Shown: positions 35,102 to 46,590, numbered from the stretch's first letter. The stretch: 64,000 nt of DNA from Rhizobium sp. BK376 (GCF_004341625.1 NZ_SLZG01000001.1:124001-188000), one strand, 5' to 3'. Numbers and translations: made by a program. The notes: generated from the letters alone by a model not told the origin.

Positions 35102-35836
35102 TTACGCGTTGTCGCGTTCGCGGCGACGATCGCCACGGTCGCGGTCACGGCTTGCCGGACCCTGCGCATCGCCTTCCAGCGCGCGACGTTCGGAAGCCAT
35201 CGGATCGTGCTCAAGGATTTCGCCCTTGAAGATCCAAACCTTGATGCCGCAGATACCGAATGCGGTTTCGGCTTCAGCCGTACCGTAGTCGATGTCAGCA
35301 CGAAGGGTGTGCAGCGGAACGCGACCTTCGCGGTACCATTCCGTACGAGCGATTTCAGCACCGCCGAGACGGCCCGCGCAGGTGATCTTGATGCCTTCGG
35401 CGCCAAGACGCATAGCGGATTGAACGGCGCGCTTCATGGCGCGGCGGAAAGCCACGCGGCGCTCGAGCTGCTGGGCGATCGACTGAGCGACCAGGGTCGC
35501 GTCGATTTCCGGCTTGCGCACTTCAACGATGTTGAGGTGCGTTTCGGAGTTCGTCATGTCCGACAGCTTCTTGCGGAGCTTGTCGATGTCTGCACCCTTC
35601 TTGCCGATGATCAGACCCGGGCGAGCCGAGTGGATCGTGACGCGGCACTTCTTGTGCGGACGCTCGATGACGACCTTGGAGATGCCGGCCTGCTTCAGTT
35701 CGCTCATGACGAACTTACGCATCTTGAGGTCTTCGTGAAGAAGCTGACCATACTCGGCATTGTCCGCAAACCAGCGGCTATCCCAAGTGCGGTTGATGCC
35801 AAGACGAAAACCGATCGGATTGATTTTCTGACCCAT
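35102..35836 (-). CDS. rpsC: 30S ribosomal protein S3
   Basis: This 244-residue protein starts [20 protein letters not shown] and has the KH domain around [19 protein letters not shown]. The C-terminal extension is rich in Arg and Asp ([15 protein letters not shown]), typical of rhizobia. S3 lines the mRNA entry channel and aids helicase activity. Its start overlaps the rplV stop by one base. Confidence 0.98.
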   Translation of the reverse strand: MGQKINPIGFRLGINRTWDSRWFADNAEYGQLLHEDLKMRKFVMSELKQAGISKVVIERPHKKCRVTIHSARPGLIIGKKGADIDKLRKKLSDMTNSETHLNIVEVRKPEIDATLVAQSIAQQLERRVAFRRAMKRAVQSAMRLGAEGIKITCAGRLGGAEIARTEWYREGRVPLHTLRADIDYGTAEAETAFGICGIKVWIFKGEILEHDPMASERRALEGDAQGPASRDRDRGDRRRERDNA

Positions 35837-36225
35837 TATGCGGCCTCCTCTTGTGCCTGCACTTCACGAACGACGATCGTCAGGTGCGCGAAAGGCTTTT
35901 CGACACGCGATGCACGGCCGCGACCACGAGCGTGGAAGCGCTTCATGACGATCGACTTGCCGACATAGGCCTCAGCGACGACCAGCGAGTCGACGTCGAG
36001 ATCGTGGTTGTTCTCGGCGTTAGCGATCGCAGATTCGAGCGTCTTCTTGACGGCGCCTGCGATGCGCTTGCGGGAGAATTCCAGCTCAGCGAGTGCCTTT
36101 TCAACCTTCTTGCCACGGATGGAGGCGGCAACCAGGTTAAGCTTCTGCGGGCTGACGCGGAGAGTGCGGGCGACTGCCTGCGCTTCGTTGTCCTTGAGCC
36201 GGCGTTCTGTTTTTGCCTTGCCCAT
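35836..36225 (-). CDS. rplV: 50S ribosomal protein L22
   Basis: This 129-residue protein has the L22 pattern [20 protein letters not shown], the extended loop around [19 protein letters not shown], and the tunnel-tip block [20 protein letters not shown]. The loop lines the exit tunnel and is a site of macrolide-resistance mutations in other bacteria. No insertion or deletion is evident. Stop and rpsC start overlap by one base. Confidence 0.98.
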   Translation of the reverse strand: MGKAKTERRLKDNEAQAVARTLRVSPQKLNLVAASIRGKKVEKALAELEFSRKRIAGAVKKTLESAIANAENNHDLDVDSLVVAEAYVGKSIVMKRFHARGRGRASRVEKPFAHLTIVVREVQAQEEAA

Positions 36226-36227
36226 GA

Positions 36228-36506
36228 TTACTTCCTCTTCGCCTTCTTGTCCGCGCCGTGACCATAATAGGTGCGGGTCGGGGCGAACTCACCGAACTTG
36301 TGACCGACCATGTCTTCGTTGACGCTGACCGGAATATGCTTGCTGCCGTTGTAGACACCGAAGGTGAGACCTACGAACTGCGGCAGGATGGTGGAGCGAC
36401 GGCTCCACATCTTGATTACTTCTGCACGTCCGCCTTCGCGCACCTTCTCAGCCTTCTTGAGAAGATAGCCGTCAACAAACGGACCTTTCCATACTGAACG
36501 AGCCAT
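36228..36506 (-). CDS. rpsS: 30S ribosomal protein S19
   Basis: This 92-residue protein starts [20 protein letters not shown] and includes [19 protein letters not shown] and [16 protein letters not shown]19 forms a head complex with S13. It is 2 bases from rplV and 15 from rplB, within a tightly packed block. Confidence 0.98.
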   Translation of the reverse strand: MARSVWKGPFVDGYLLKKAEKVREGGRAEVIKMWSRRSTILPQFVGLTFGVYNGSKHIPVSVNEDMVGHKFGEFAPTRTYYGHGADKKAKRK

Positions 36507-36521
36507 GTGTGACTACCTCTC

Positions 36522-37358
36522 TTACTTCTTGCGCTGATGGCGCGAACGCATGATGAACTTGTCGGTCGACTTGTTCGAACGCGTGCGCTTGCCCTTGGTC
36601 GGCTTGCCCCACGGCGTCACCGGATGGCGACCACCGGACGTGCGGCCTTCACCACCGCCGTGCGGGTGGTCGACCGGGTTCATGACAACACCGCGGTTAT
36701 GCGGACGCTTGCCGCGCCATACGGTACGGCCGGCCTTACCATCGTTGATGTTGCCGTGATCCGGGTTCGAGACCGCACCGATCGATGCGAGGCAGGAACC
36801 GGGAACCAGACGCTGCTCACCGGAGCTGAGGCGAAGGATCGCCATGCCCTGGTCGCGACCAACGAGCTGAACGTACGTGCCAGCGGAACGACCCAGCTGA
36901 CCGCCCTTGCCCGGCTTCATTTCAACATTGTGGACGATCGAGCCGACCGGGATGTACTGAAGCGGCATTGCGTTGCCGGGCTTCACGTCGACAGCCTTTT
37001 CGGAAGCGATGACCTTGTCGCCGGCAGCGAGACGCTGCGGAGCCAGGATGTAGGCCTGATCGCCATCGGCATAGTCGATGAGCGCGATGTAGGCAGTACG
37101 GTTCGGGTCGTATTCGAGGCGAGCTACCGTACCTTCGACATCAAACTTGCGACGCTTGAAGTCGATGATGCGGTAAGTGCGCTTGTGACCGCCGCCGATG
37201 AAGCGAGCCGTGATGCGACCGAGGTTGTTACGACCGCCGCTCTTGGTCAGACCTTCCGTCAAAGCCTTGACCGGCTTGCCCTTGTGAAGGTGCGAGCGGT
37301 CGACGATGACCAGCTGACGCTGGCTCGGGGTCGTCGGATTGAATGTTTTCAATGCCAT
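36522..37358 (-). CDS. rplB: 50S ribosomal protein L2
   Basis: This 278-residue protein starts [20 protein letters not shown] and ends with the catalytic-centre-proximal block [20 protein letters not shown]. The histidine of this block lies close to the peptidyl-transferase centre. L2 is needed for subunit joining and peptide-bond formation. It follows rplW after 11 bases. Confidence 0.98.
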   Translation of the reverse strand: MALKTFNPTTPSQRQLVIVDRSHLHKGKPVKALTEGLTKSGGRNNLGRITARFIGGGHKRTYRIIDFKRRKFDVEGTVARLEYDPNRTAYIALIDYADGDQAYILAPQRLAAGDKVIASEKAVDVKPGNAMPLQYIPVGSIVHNVEMKPGKGGQLGRSAGTYVQLVGRDQGMAILRLSSGEQRLVPGSCLASIGAVSNPDHGNINDGKAGRTVWRGKRPHNRGVVMNPVDHPHGGGEGRTSGGRHPVTPWGKPTKGKRTRSNKSTDKFIMRSRHQRKK

Positions 37359-37369
37359 TTTCTTATTCC

Positions 37370-37663
37370 TCAGAGACCGGTGGAGACATCGATCGTCTGG
37401 CCTTCAGCCAGCGTCACGATAGCCTTCTTCACGTCCTTCTGCTTGCCGGCAAAACCGCGGAAACGGCGGGTCTTGCCCTTGCGAAGCAGAGTGTTGACGG
37501 CGGTGACCTTGACGCCGAACAGCGCCTCGACAGCAGCCTTGATTTCCGGCTTCGTCGCGGTCTTGGCAACGTTGAAGACAACCTGGTTGTATTCGGATAC
37601 CAGCGTCGACTTTTCGGTGATCGCAGGAGAAACGATCACATCGTAATGGCGAAGATCGGTCAC
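37370..37663 (-). CDS. rplW: 50S ribosomal protein L23
   Basis: This 97-residue protein starts [20 protein letters not shown] and has [20 protein letters not shown] and the [20 protein letters not shown] block. L23 is the main docking site for trigger factor and SRP at the tunnel exit. Its start overlaps the rplD stop by 4 bases. Confidence 0.98.
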   Translation of the reverse strand: MTDLRHYDVIVSPAITEKSTLVSEYNQVVFNVAKTATKPEIKAAVEALFGVKVTAVNTLLRKGKTRRFRGFAGKQKDVKKAIVTLAEGQTIDVSTGL

Positions 37664-38280
37664 TTGAAACGCTCCTCTAGAGCTTCAACGGCAGCCTTGG
37701 AAAGCACGAGCTTGCCGCGGCGCACGATGTCGTAAACGTTGATGCCCTGGATCGGCAGAACATCGATGTTCGGGATGTTCTGAGCTGCGAGCTTGAAGTT
37801 GTTGTCCAGCTCGGCGCCGCCGATGAAGAGCGCGTTGGTCAGGCCGAGGGCTTCGAAAGCACCGGCGAGAACCTTCGTCTTGGCTTCGGCAGCAACGAGA
37901 TCGTCAATGACGATAACGTCTTCAGCCTTCAGCTTGGCCGACAGAGCATGACGCAGGCCGAGGGCGCGAACCTTCTTCGGCAGATCATGTTCGTGGCTGC
38001 GGGCAACGGGGCCATGAGCCTTACCACCGCCGCGGAACTGCGGAGCACGAGCGGAGTGGTGACGAGCGCGGCCCGTACCCTTCTGCTTGTACATCTTGGC
38101 GCCGGTGCGCCAGACGTCCGCACGGCCCTTGGCCTGGTGCGTGCCCTGCTGCTTCTTGGCAAGCTGCCAGCGAATTACGCGAGCGAGGATGTCCTCGCGC
38201 GGCTCAAGGCCGAAAATCGCATCAGAAAGGGAAACCTTCCCAGCGTCTTTGCCCTCGAGGGTCTTGACGTTCAATTCCAT
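37660..38280 (-). CDS. rplD: 50S ribosomal protein L4
   Basis: This 206-residue protein starts [20 protein letters not shown] and contains the tunnel loop [20 protein letters not shown]. In E. coli L4 also represses the S10 operon through its leader; whether this happens here is unknown. An upstream in-frame ATG inside rplC gives no homology and was rejected. It lies 13 bases after rplC. Confidence 0.98.
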   Translation of the reverse strand: MELNVKTLEGKDAGKVSLSDAIFGLEPREDILARVIRWQLAKKQQGTHQAKGRADVWRTGAKMYKQKGTGRARHHSARAPQFRGGGKAHGPVARSHEHDLPKKVRALGLRHALSAKLKAEDVIVIDDLVAAEAKTKVLAGAFEALGLTNALFIGGAELDNNFKLAAQNIPNIDVLPIQGINVYDIVRRGKLVLSKAAVEALEERFK

Positions 38281-38293
38281 TGGTTTGGCTCCC

Positions 38294-38935
38294 TTACTTC
38301 GCGGCCGACTTGACGGCGTCGCGCACGATGATCCAGGCACCCTTGGAGCCGGGCACAGCACCCTTGATCAGGATCAGACCGCGATCTTCGTCGGTCGAAA
38401 CCACTTCAAGGTTCTGCGTCGTCACGCGCGTCTGGCCCATGTGACCAGCCATCTTCTTGTTCTTGAACACCTTGCCGGGATCCTGGCGCGAACCGGTCGA
38501 ACCATGCGAACGGTGCGAAACCGACACACCGTGCGTAGCGCGCAGACCGCCGAAGCCGTGACGCTTGATAGCGCCGGCAAAGCCCTTACCGATCGTGGTG
38601 CCGGTTACGTCGACCAGCTGGCCGGCTGCAAAATGATCAGCCTTCAGCTCGGTGCCGACTTCAAGCAGGTTGTCTTCCGAAACGCGGAATTCAGCCAGCT
38701 TGGCCTTCGGCTCGACGTTGGCGACAGCAAAGTTACCGCGCATCGCCTTGGACGTGTTCTTAACTTTCGCCTGGCCAGCGCCAAGCTGAACGGCAGAGTA
38801 GCCATTCTTTTCTACAGTGCGCGTGGCAACGACCTGGCAGCCTTCCATGCGCAAAACTGTTACCGGGACATGCTCGCCGGCGTCGTTGTAGACGCGGGTC
38901 ATTCCCACCTTCTGTGCAATCACACCTGAACGCAT
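38294..38935 (-). CDS. rplC: 50S ribosomal protein L3
   Basis: This 213-residue protein starts [20 protein letters not shown] and carries the extended-loop segment [20 protein letters not shown] followed by [20 protein letters not shown], with the glutamine that is methylated in other bacteria. L3 begins 50S assembly and reaches the peptidyl-transferase centre. An ATG 18 bases upstream is the alternative start. Confidence 0.98.
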   Translation of the reverse strand: MRSGVIAQKVGMTRVYNDAGEHVPVTVLRMEGCQVVATRTVEKNGYSAVQLGAGQAKVKNTSKAMRGNFAVANVEPKAKLAEFRVSEDNLLEVGTELKADHFAAGQLVDVTGTTIGKGFAGAIKRHGFGGLRATHGVSVSHRSHGSTGSRQDPGKVFKNKKMAGHMGQTRVTTQNLEVVSTDEDRGLILIKGAVPGSKGAWIIVRDAVKSAAK

Positions 38936-38970
38936 CGGTTCAATCCTTCTCACTCAGCTCGAGACGAGGC

Positions 38971-39279
38971 TCAGAGCTTGATCTCAACATCGACACCGGC
39001 GGCGAGATCGAGCTTCATCAGCGCGTCTACCGTCTGCGGGGTCGGGTCTACGATGTCGAGGAGGCGCTTATGCGTGCGCATCTCGAACTGCTCGCGGCTC
39101 TTCTTGTCGATGTGCGGGGACCGGTTAACCGTAAACTTCTCGATGCGGGTCGGAAGCGGAACGGGGCCCCGGACGCTTGCGCCGGTGCGCTTCGCCGTCG
39201 ACACAATCTCGCGCGTGGAAGCATCGAGAATTCGGTGATCGAACGCCTTCAGGCGAATGCGGATATTTTGGCCGTTCAT
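38971..39279 (-). CDS. rpsJ: 30S ribosomal protein S10 (transcription factor NusE)
   Basis: This 102-residue protein starts [20 protein letters not shown] and has the SGPIPLPT-like loop as [21 protein letters not shown]10 lies in the 30S head and, as NusE, pairs with NusB in antitermination and with NusG to couple transcription and translation. AAGGATAAC precedes the ATG. It is the first gene of the S10 block after a 309-base structured gap. Confidence 0.98.
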   Translation of the reverse strand: MNGQNIRIRLKAFDHRILDASTREIVSTAKRTGASVRGPVPLPTRIEKFTVNRSPHIDKKSREQFEMRTHKRLLDIVDPTPQTVDALMKLDLAAGVDVEIKL

Positions 39280-39588
39280 TCGACGTTATCCTTGTGTTTT
39301 GTTATCTCTCGCGCCTTTCAACAAGGCACGGATTGTTCTTTCTTCCTAAGGCGGACCACCGGTTTCAAAGATCGAGAGGGACGTCGGTTACGACATCCCT
39401 ATCCAGTCTTTAGGCCTTTCGGCCCACCTTATAGCTAATTTTATTCGCCGCTCCGTTACCCGAAGCAGCGCGCAAATCGCGCTCGCGCGCCATTTGCAAC
39501 ATTTCCATGTAATAAGCAAGCGGCTAGAGCCGCTCGCTTCATATAAATGTCATCGAATCGGCCGCTCGACTGGAGCGGCCGTCTTCAA
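39280..39588 (-). other. Structured 309-base gap between tuf1 and rpsJ
   Basis: On the minus strand three hairpins occur in order. The first is CGGCCGCTC/GAGCGGCCG (39559-39581), just after tuf1. The second is a 10-pair stem around AGCGGCT/AGCCGCT (39519-39534), followed by TTATTAC. The third is GGGATGTCG/CGACGTCCC with a TAAC loop (39378-39399), about 100 bases before rpsJ. The first two may end or attenuate str transcription; the third sits in the S10 leader and could be regulatory. No gene is seen. Confidence 0.55.
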
Positions 39589-40764
39589 TTACTCGACGAT
39601 GCTGGCCACGATGCCGGCGCCGACGGTACGGCCGCCTTCGCGGATAGCGAAGCGAAGCTTTTCTTCCATCGCGATCGGGACGATCAGCTCGACGTCAACC
39701 GTGACGTTGTCGCCAGGCATGACCATTTCCGTGCCTTCCGGAAGCGTCACGATGCCGGTCACGTCAGTCGTACGGAAGTAGAACTGCGGACGGTAGTTCG
39801 TGAAGAACGGCGTATGACGGCCGCCTTCTTCCTTCGTCAGGATGTAGGCTTCTGCCTTGAACTTCTTGTGCGGCTTGACCGAACCCGGCTTGCAAAGGAT
39901 CTGGCCACGCTCAACGCCGTCACGGTTCACACCGCGAACCAGTGCGCCGATGTTGTCGCCAGCCTGGCCCTGATCGAGCAGCTTGCGGAACATTTCAACG
40001 CCGGTAACCGTCGTCTTCGAGGTCGGACGGATGCCGACGATTTCGACTTCTTCACCAACCTTGACGATACCGCGCTCGACGCGGCCCGTCACAACCGTAC
40101 CACGGCCAGAGATCGAGAACACGTCTTCGATCGGCATCAGGAACGGCAGGTCGACCGGACGTTCAGGCGTCGGGATGTAGGCGTCGACAGCGGCCATCAG
40201 TTCGCGGATCGCGTCTTCGCCGATCTTCTTGTCCGAGTCTTCGAGAGCGGCCAGAGCCGAACCCTTGACAACCGGGATATCATCGCCCGGGACGTCGTAG
40301 GACGACAGAAGTTCGCGAACTTCGAGCTCGACGAGTTCGAGAAGTTCTGCGTCGTCGACCTGGTCGACCTTGTTCAGGAACACGACGATTGCCGGAACGC
40401 CAACCTGACGGGCGAGCAGGATGTGCTCGCGGGTCTGCGGCATCGGGCCGTCGGCTGCCGAGCAAACCAGGATCGCGCCGTCCATCTGGGCGGCACCGGT
40501 GATCATGTTCTTCACGTAGTCGGCGTGGCCGGGGCAGTCGACGTGCGCGTAGTGGCGGTTCGGCGTCTCATACTCGACGTGTGCCGTCGAGATGGTGATG
40601 CCGCGCGCCTTTTCTTCCGGAGCCGCGTCGATCTGGTCGTACGCCTTGAACTCGCCGAAATACTTCGTGATCGCTGCCGTCAGAGACGTCTTGCCGTGGT
40701 CAACGTGGCCAATCGTGCCGATGTTAACGTGCGGCTTGTTGCGCTCAAACTTACTCTTTGCCAT
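39589..40764 (-). CDS. tuf: Elongation factor Tu (copy 1)
   Basis: This 391-residue GTPase delivers aminoacyl-tRNA to the ribosomal A site. G1 is GHVDHGKT at 19-26, G3 is DCPGH at 76-80 and G4 is NKVD at 131-134. The protein is identical to copy 2 at 62 kb apart from residue 158, Val here and Phe there; the conserved residue in EF-Tu is Phe (YDFPGDD). It follows fusA after 68 bases in the str operon. Confidence 0.98.
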   Translation of the reverse strand: MAKSKFERNKPHVNIGTIGHVDHGKTSLTAAITKYFGEFKAYDQIDAAPEEKARGITISTAHVEYETPNRHYAHVDCPGHADYVKNMITGAAQMDGAILVCSAADGPMPQTREHILLARQVGVPAIVVFLNKVDQVDDAELLELVELEVRELLSSYDVPGDDIPVVKGSALAALEDSDKKIGEDAIRELMAAVDAYIPTPERPVDLPFLMPIEDVFSISGRGTVVTGRVERGIVKVGEEVEIVGIRPTSKTTVTGVEMFRKLLDQGQAGDNIGALVRGVNRDGVERGQILCKPGSVKPHKKFKAEAYILTKEEGGRHTPFFTNYRPQFYFRTTDVTGIVTLPEGTEMVMPGDNVTVDVELIVPIAMEEKLRFAIREGGRTVGAGIVASIVE

Positions 40765-40832
40765 GTCGGCTCTCCATTCTTCTAGTTCCCCGAGGGGAGC
40801 TAATTCTTGTTATCGGTCAATTGGTATTCCGG

Positions 40833-42932
40833 TCACTTCTGACCGGAATACTTTGCCTGGATTTCGGTTGCGACGTTCGACGGAACCGGCGCGTAGTGAT
40901 CGAAGGTCATCGTGTACTGTGCGCGGCCCTGCGACATGGAGCGCAGGTTGTCGACGTACTTGAACATGTTTGCCAGCGGAACGTTGGCGCTGATGACAAC
41001 AGCGATACCGCGGGTTTCCTGACCCTGGATCTGACCACGACGGGAGTTCAGATCGCCGATGACGTCGCCGACGTAATCTTCCGGCGTTACGACTTCGACC
41101 TTCATCATCGGCTCGAGGAGCTGAGCGCCGGCCTTCTTGGCTGCTTCACGGAAGCAGGCGCGAGAAGCGATTTCGAACGCCAGGACCGACGAGTCAACGT
41201 CGTGGAAGGCGCCGTCAATGAGCGTCGCCTTGACGCCGAGCATCGGGAAGCCAGCCAACGGACCGGAAGATAGAACGCTTTCGATACCCTTCTGAACGCC
41301 CGGGATGTATTCCTTCGGAACAGCACCGCCGACGATCTTGGATTCGAACTTGAAGTCTTCGCCATCGGGGTTCGGTTCGAAGACGATCTTGACGCGCGCG
41401 AACTGGCCGGTACCACCGGACTGCTTCTTGTGCGTGTAGTCTTCTTCGTGCTGGCGCGTGATCGTTTCGCGGTAAGCAACCTGCGGCGCGCCGACGTTTG
41501 CTTCAACCTTGAATTCGCGACGCATGCGGTCGACGATGATGTCGAGGTGCAGTTCGCCCATGCCGGCGATGATCGTCTGGCCCGATTCCTGGTCCGTCTT
41601 CACACGGAAGGACGGATCTTCGGCAGCCAGGCGGTTGAGCGCGAGGCCCATCTTTTCCTGGTCGCCCTTGGACTTCGGCTCGATCGCGATCTGGATGACC
41701 GGCTCGGGGAATTCCATGCGCTCGAGGATAACCGGCTTCAGCGGATCGCAGAGCGTATCACCCGTGGTCGATTCCTTCAGGCCGGCGAGAGCAACGATGT
41801 CGCCTGCAAAGGCCTCTTCGATGTCTTCACGGCTGTTGGAGTGCATCTGCAGCATACGGCCGACGCGCTCGCGCTTGTCCTTGACCGTGTTCATGACGGA
41901 CGAACCCTTTTCGAGCTTGCCCGAGTAGATGCGGCAGAAGGTGAGCGAACCAACGAAGGGGTCGTTCATGATCTTGAAGGCCAGCATGGACAACGGCTCG
42001 CTGTCATCAGCATGACGCTCGATTTCAGCTTCGGTCTTGAAGTCGATGCCCTTGATCGCCGGAATGTCGAGCGGCGACGGCAGGTAGTCGACAACGGCGT
42101 CGAGCAGCGGCTGCACACCCTTGTTCTTGAAGGCGGTGCCGCAGAACATCGGGTGGAACTTGACGTCGATCGTGCCGCGACGAACGAGCGCGCGGATCTG
42201 GTCGTTGTCAGGCATGTTGCCTTCGAGATAGGCTTCCATCGCGGCTTCGTCGATCTCGACAACGGTCTCGATCAGCTTTTCGCGATATTCTTCAGCCTTG
42301 GCCTTCAGGTCTTCCGGGATTTCGACGACGTCCCACTGAGCGCCGAGCGATTCATCGCGCCAGACGAGAGCATTCATCTCGATCAGGTCGACAACGCCCT
42401 TGAACTCGGTTTCAGCGCCGATCGGCAGCTGCATGACAACAGCCGTTGCACCGAGACGGGTCTTGATCATTTCGACCGAGCGGTAGAAGTCAGCGCCGGT
42501 CTTGTCCATCTTGTTGCAGAAGATCATGCGCGGAACGTTGTACTTCTCAGCCTGACGCCAGACGGTTTCCGTCTGCGGCTCTACGCCTGCATTGGCGTCG
42601 AGAAGAGCAATCGCACCGTCGAGAACGCGCAGCGAACGCTCGACTTCGATGGTGAAGTCGACGTGGCCGGGGGTGTCGATGATGTTGAAGCGGCGCATCT
42701 TGCCGTCACGGCCCTTCCAGAAGGTCGTGGTCGCAGCGGACGTGATCGTGATGCCACGCTCCTGCTCCTGCTCCATCCAGTCCATGGTGGCTGCGCCGTC
42801 GTGGACTTCGCCGATCTTGTGCGACTTGCCGGTGTAATAAAGAATACGCTCGGTGGTCGTGGTCTTACCGGCGTCGATGTGCGCCATGATACCGAAATTG
42901 CGGTAGTCTTCGATTTTATATTCGCGAGCCAT
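40833..42932 (-). CDS. fusA: Elongation factor G
   Basis: This 699-residue translocase has the G1 motif AHIDAGKT at 17-24, G3 DTPGHVDF, and G4 NKMD, with domains II-V following. It drives tRNA-mRNA translocation and, with RRF, ribosome recycling. The sequence [10 protein letters not shown] is the switch I region. It is the third gene of the str operon, 26 bases after rpsG. Confidence 0.98.
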   Translation of the reverse strand: MAREYKIEDYRNFGIMAHIDAGKTTTTERILYYTGKSHKIGEVHDGAATMDWMEQEQERGITITSAATTTFWKGRDGKMRRFNIIDTPGHVDFTIEVERSLRVLDGAIALLDANAGVEPQTETVWRQAEKYNVPRMIFCNKMDKTGADFYRSVEMIKTRLGATAVVMQLPIGAETEFKGVVDLIEMNALVWRDESLGAQWDVVEIPEDLKAKAEEYREKLIETVVEIDEAAMEAYLEGNMPDNDQIRALVRRGTIDVKFHPMFCGTAFKNKGVQPLLDAVVDYLPSPLDIPAIKGIDFKTEAEIERHADDSEPLSMLAFKIMNDPFVGSLTFCRIYSGKLEKGSSVMNTVKDKRERVGRMLQMHSNSREDIEEAFAGDIVALAGLKESTTGDTLCDPLKPVILERMEFPEPVIQIAIEPKSKGDQEKMGLALNRLAAEDPSFRVKTDQESGQTIIAGMGELHLDIIVDRMRREFKVEANVGAPQVAYRETITRQHEEDYTHKKQSGGTGQFARVKIVFEPNPDGEDFKFESKIVGGAVPKEYIPGVQKGIESVLSSGPLAGFPMLGVKATLIDGAFHDVDSSVLAFEIASRACFREAAKKAGAQLLEPMMKVEVVTPEDYVGDVIGDLNSRRGQIQGQETRGIAVVISANVPLANMFKYVDNLRSMSQGRAQYTMTFDHYAPVPSNVATEIQAKYSGQK

Positions 42933-42958
42933 TTGGACTGCCTTTTGATACCGTTCGA

Positions 42959-43459
<501 letters not shown>

Positions 43460-43529
43460 TTACCACGCGGAGAACCTCGCGCAGCGCCTGATTTCTATCC
43501 GGATCTCCAAAAGGAAACCGGGGACCAAA

Positions 43530-43901
43530 TTACTTCGGACGCTTCGCACCGTACTTCGAGCGGCGCTGCTTGCGGTTCTTGACACCCTGGGTATCGAGAA
43601 CGCCGCGGATGATGTGGTAACGGACACCCGGAAGGTCCTTGACGCGGCCGCCACGGATCATGACGACAGAGTGTTCCTGAAGGTTGTGACCTTCGCCGGG
43701 AATGTAACCAATGACTTCGAAGCCGTTGGTCAGGCGGATCTTTGCGACCTTACGCAGAGCCGAGTTCGGCTTCTTCGGCGTCGTGGTGTAGACGCGTGTG
43801 CAAACGCCGCGCTTCTGCGGGTTTTCCTGCAGGGCAGGAACCTTGTTGCGCTTAACCGACGCCTGGCGCGGCTTGCGGATCAACTGGTTTACGGTAGGCA
43901 T
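43530..43901 (-). CDS. rpsL: 30S ribosomal protein S12
   Basis: This 123-residue protein starts [20 protein letters not shown]. Lys43 ([12 protein letters not shown]) and Lys88 (GGRVKDLPG) are both present, so the common streptomycin-resistance substitutions are absent. S12 controls decoding accuracy at the A site. It is the first gene of the str operon rpsL-rpsG-fusA-tuf. Confidence 0.98.
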   Translation of the reverse strand: MPTVNQLIRKPRQASVKRNKVPALQENPQKRGVCTRVYTTTPKKPNSALRKVAKIRLTNGFEVIGYIPGEGHNLQEHSVVMIRGGRVKDLPGVRYHIIRGVLDTQGVKNRKQRRSKYGAKRPK

Positions 43902-44400
43902 TCAACCATCCCTTACAAAATCTTCTCTCAACGCCCTCGCGGACATCACACTTCACCGTCTCCGGCAACGTCACACACGATCATTCCCAATGCGCAAAAC
44001 GTGGCCCAATCCGCTTCCGCAGATGGACCACCGAAAAACAGAGGACGCAAGATTGCGTCATGCGTGCAGCATTTGTGTCTTCAACGTGCGTATAGAACCT
44101 TGTTTGAGGTGTATTCCAGGGCGCGTCGCCCCGAACAGCCAAGCCTCACATCGGATCTGATGGCGGGGGTACTACTGGTTAAAGGCCGAAAGGTCAAGTG
44201 GTTTAGCCAAATATTCTTGGCCCGGAACCGGCTGCAACGCCTGGAAACCCGCCCAAAACGGGGGAATTGCCGGGCTACCCTCTCCTCCCCGTGTACAGCG
44301 CATGCCCGCCAGAATCAATACACGACGTACCGGAGAAGAGACTCACTCTCGCTGCCACGGGAATCAGTTCCGGGATGCCTATCGCGAAGAGAGCGACGCA
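43902..44400 (-). other. 499-base upstream region of the str operon
   Basis: This region lies between the methyltransferase stop and rpsL, both on the minus strand. The small open frames in it show no homology or binding sites. It holds the candidate promoter listed next, about 270 bases before rpsL, which would give a long 5' leader. I see no clear terminator for the methyltransferase gene. Confidence 0.5.
44169..44197 (-). promoter_or_regulatory. rpsL: Candidate promoter of the str operon
   Basis: On the minus strand TTGACC (preceded by C, giving CTTGAC) is followed after 17 bases by TAGTAC. The -35 matches the rhizobial housekeeping consensus CTTGAC well; the -10 is weaker. It faces rpsL. 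The call rests only on these motifs. Confidence 0.35.
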
Positions 44401-45075
44401 TTACGGCTTGTAGCCGACCCCCCTGACTTGGCTGATGCCTGTCATCACCCTTCCGTACCCGATACATATGAGGTTCATCAGCCGCTTGCCGACGATCGGG
44501 CCGATGATCCACCAGTAGCGCGGCCAGCGATGATGGATCGGCGAGGCGCTGATTCCGGTGAAGCCGGCGCGCTTCAGGAGATTGCCGATATTGCTGGGCG
44601 ACCAGGTGAACAGGTGGAAGTTCGGATCGTCCTCGCGGTAGCGTATCTTAAAGGATTCGTCCGGCGTGACGATCACGACCTTGCCGCCCCTGCGAAGCTT
44701 GGAGAACATCAGCCGCACCATGCCGAGAGGATCGTCGACGTGCTCAAGCGCGTGATGGGAGATGATGGCGTCGGCCCAGCCGTCCTCGATCTCCTCAAGG
44801 CTGCCGAACACCCTGATGCCGTTCTTGCGGGCCGCAGCCGCAGCCGCCTCGTTGACCTCGACACCGACCCTCTCCTTGACGTCAAGGCCGGAGAGGATAT
44901 AACCGCCACCGCAACCGAAATCGATCACGCGATCTGACGGACCGACGAACTTATCGAACTTCAAGCGATCGAAGTATGCGGCATAGCGCTGATGCTCAAA
45001 CGTCTTCTTGAAGTAGCTCTTGTCGTAGTAATCGTTCTTTTCGCCAACGGCTGCGGCTGTATCAGAAACGGTCAT
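44401..45075 (-). CDS. Class I SAM-dependent methyltransferase
   Basis: This 224-residue protein has methyltransferase motif I VIDFGCGGGYILSG, an acidic VEVNE strand end, and the DAIISHHALEHVDDPLG block of the type 11/12 family. The C-terminal third (HHRWPRYWWIIGPIVGKR) is hydrophobic and may touch the membrane. The ATG at 45075 has GGAGGGG upstream; the long N-terminal extension in the same frame is rejected. Type 11 enzymes act on lipids, quinones, sugars or small molecules; the substrate is unknown. Confidence 0.88.
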   Translation of the reverse strand: MTVSDTAAAVGEKNDYYDKSYFKKTFEHQRYAAYFDRLKFDKFVGPSDRVIDFGCGGGYILSGLDVKERVGVEVNEAAAAAARKNGIRVFGSLEEIEDGWADAIISHHALEHVDDPLGMVRLMFSKLRRGGKVVIVTPDESFKIRYREDDPNFHLFTWSPSNIGNLLKRAGFTGISASPIHHRWPRYWWIIGPIVGKRLMNLICIGYGRVMTGISQVRGVGYKP

Positions 45076-45324
45076 CTTCCCCTCCGTAAGGCAAGGCCGG
45101 ACACGCTGACCGCCCATGGCGAGTAACATGCCGGAGCACCTCCGCCCTGTTAACCCGACAATATGACGTAGAACGTCACCTAAACGGATAGGAAATCCTC
45201 GTCGTGTCGGAAACGGTTTGTGACATTTCCGAGCGTTTACTATTCGGCGCGGCACAGCCGGAATATAGTGAGCAACCGCATTTTTTGATGGTATAGACAT
45301 CCCATGTCCCAGGAAGGAAGACCC

Positions 45325-45618
45325 ATGATCGCCACCCCCGATAACGACAACAACTATGATGGCCCGATGGTCTTCATCATCATCGGCAAGGGATATGAGA
45401 CTGACGGCGGCGAAGGCATCGACCTGCATGTAATGCTGAAAGCGCCTGACGATGACACCGCTGTGCGCGAAGCCCTGAATGCACTGGCCGAGGAAGGCTT
45501 CATAGAGGCGGATCTCGACCAGATCGGCATGCTGACTGAGGTGCCCGAGGAAGAGCCCCACGCTTCAGCCTATCAGGGCGTGCTTGAGGGCGAAGTGGCG
45601 ATCATCCGCTTTCGCTAA
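45325..45618 (+). CDS. Conserved small acidic protein
   Basis: This 97-residue acidic protein starts MIATPDNDNNYDGPMVFIII and has VREALNALAEEGFIEADLDQ and PHASAYQGVLEGEVAIIRF. It has no signal peptide or membrane segment. The ATG at 45325 is preceded by AGGAAGGAAG; an in-frame ATG at 45304 is less likely. I recognise it as a recurrent rhizobial hypothetical but no function is known. It is divergent from the methyltransferase gene. Confidence 0.75.
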   Translation: MIATPDNDNNYDGPMVFIIIGKGYETDGGEGIDLHVMLKAPDDDTAVREALNALAEEGFIEADLDQIGMLTEVPEEEPHASAYQGVLEGEVAIIRFR

Positions 45619-45741
45619 CCTTTTCCGGTGTAGCGGCGCCCTCCCCTGCGAGCGCCGCGTCGGCGGTCGAACTGTCATCTGACCAAAACATTCTTTTGCT
45701 AGGCCCCGAGGCGTAACGCACTTTTAAATGGGGTCCAAAAA

Positions 45742-46458
45742 ATGCAAAATCTAGCTCGTCTTTTCGCCATCGGTCTCGCCTTTACCGTCAGCATCGCAGC
45801 GCCGGTCCTGGCCGAGGATGCCAAGGCAAAGCCCTTTACCGACGCGAAGGAAGTCAACCTTCTCAACCTTCTGCCGCCGCCGCCCGCCAATGATTCCGCC
45901 AAGACCAAGGAAGAGGTCGGCGAGATCCTGACGATCCAGGTCACACGCACGCCTGCCATGGTCGATCGCGCTGTTGCCGACGCCGAAGAGAACATCTGGC
46001 GTTATTCCGACGTGATCAACAATCCGAAGTTCACCAAGGAAAATCTGCCGAAGTTCTCGGCCTTCTTCGATCGCATCGTCGAAACCGAAGCGGCCGTCGT
46101 CGATCCGGCCAAGGATGTCTGGAAGCGGACGCGTCCGCACCTCCTCTACCCCGATCTCGTCAAGCCGGTCGTGCCGCTCTCCAAGTCGGGCTCCTATCCG
46201 TCGGGCCACACGACGGTCGGCACGCTGATGGGCGTCGTTCTCTCGAACATGGTTCCGGAAAAGAAGGACGTGATCATGGCACGCGCCTGGGAGTTCGGCT
46301 GGAACCGCGTCATCGGCGGCATCCACTACCGCAGCGACATCGAAGCCGGCCGCATCTCGGGCATCGCGATCGCCCAGACGATCATGCAGCACGACGACTA
46401 CAAGGCTGAATTCGAAGCCGCCAAGGCTGAACTTCGTACCGAGCTCGGCCTGCAATAG
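45742..46458 (+). CDS. Class A non-specific acid phosphatase (PhoN-like)
   Basis: This 238-residue protein has a signal peptide cleaved after VLA (residue 24) and the PAP2-type phosphatase signature. KxxxxxxRP is K124 to P132, GSYPSGHT is at 150-157, and the last motif has R189, H195 and D199. The usual Ser before R189 is Asn188. It should be a periplasmic enzyme releasing phosphate from organic phosphomonoesters through a phosphohistidine intermediate. It is monocistronic with a terminator after it. Confidence 0.92.
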   Translation: MQNLARLFAIGLAFTVSIAAPVLAEDAKAKPFTDAKEVNLLNLLPPPPANDSAKTKEEVGEILTIQVTRTPAMVDRAVADAEENIWRYSDVINNPKFTKENLPKFSAFFDRIVETEAAVVDPAKDVWKRTRPHLLYPDLVKPVVPLSKSGSYPSGHTTVGTLMGVVLSNMVPEKKDVIMARAWEFGWNRVIGGIHYRSDIEAGRISGIAIAQTIMQHDDYKAEFEAAKAELRTELGLQ

Positions 46459-46483
46459 GCTCGTCTCCGACTGGTGATATTCA

Positions 46484-46510
46484 AGCCGCCGGGTCATTCC
46501 GGCGGCTTTT
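46484..46510 (+). terminator. Terminator of the acid phosphatase gene
   Basis: AGCCGCCGG and CCGGCGGCT form perfect 9-base arms around a 6-base loop and end in TTTT. It starts 26 bases after the stop codon. Confidence 0.9.
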
Positions 46511-46590
46511 CGTTTCCGCCAGCCTGAACCTTCCCCGCCCTAAATCGTTGCCTGCCGAGATAGCACCCGCAGCATCGAGGAAGCGTTTCG

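Noticed and set aside
39547..40785. 412-codon frame opposite tuf1 (and its copy opposite tuf2)
   Set aside because: Duplicated only because tuf is duplicated; it is a shadow of the real gene.
43530..43901. Streptomycin-resistance change in rpsL
   Set aside because: Lys43 and Lys88 are both present, so the known resistance positions are wild type.
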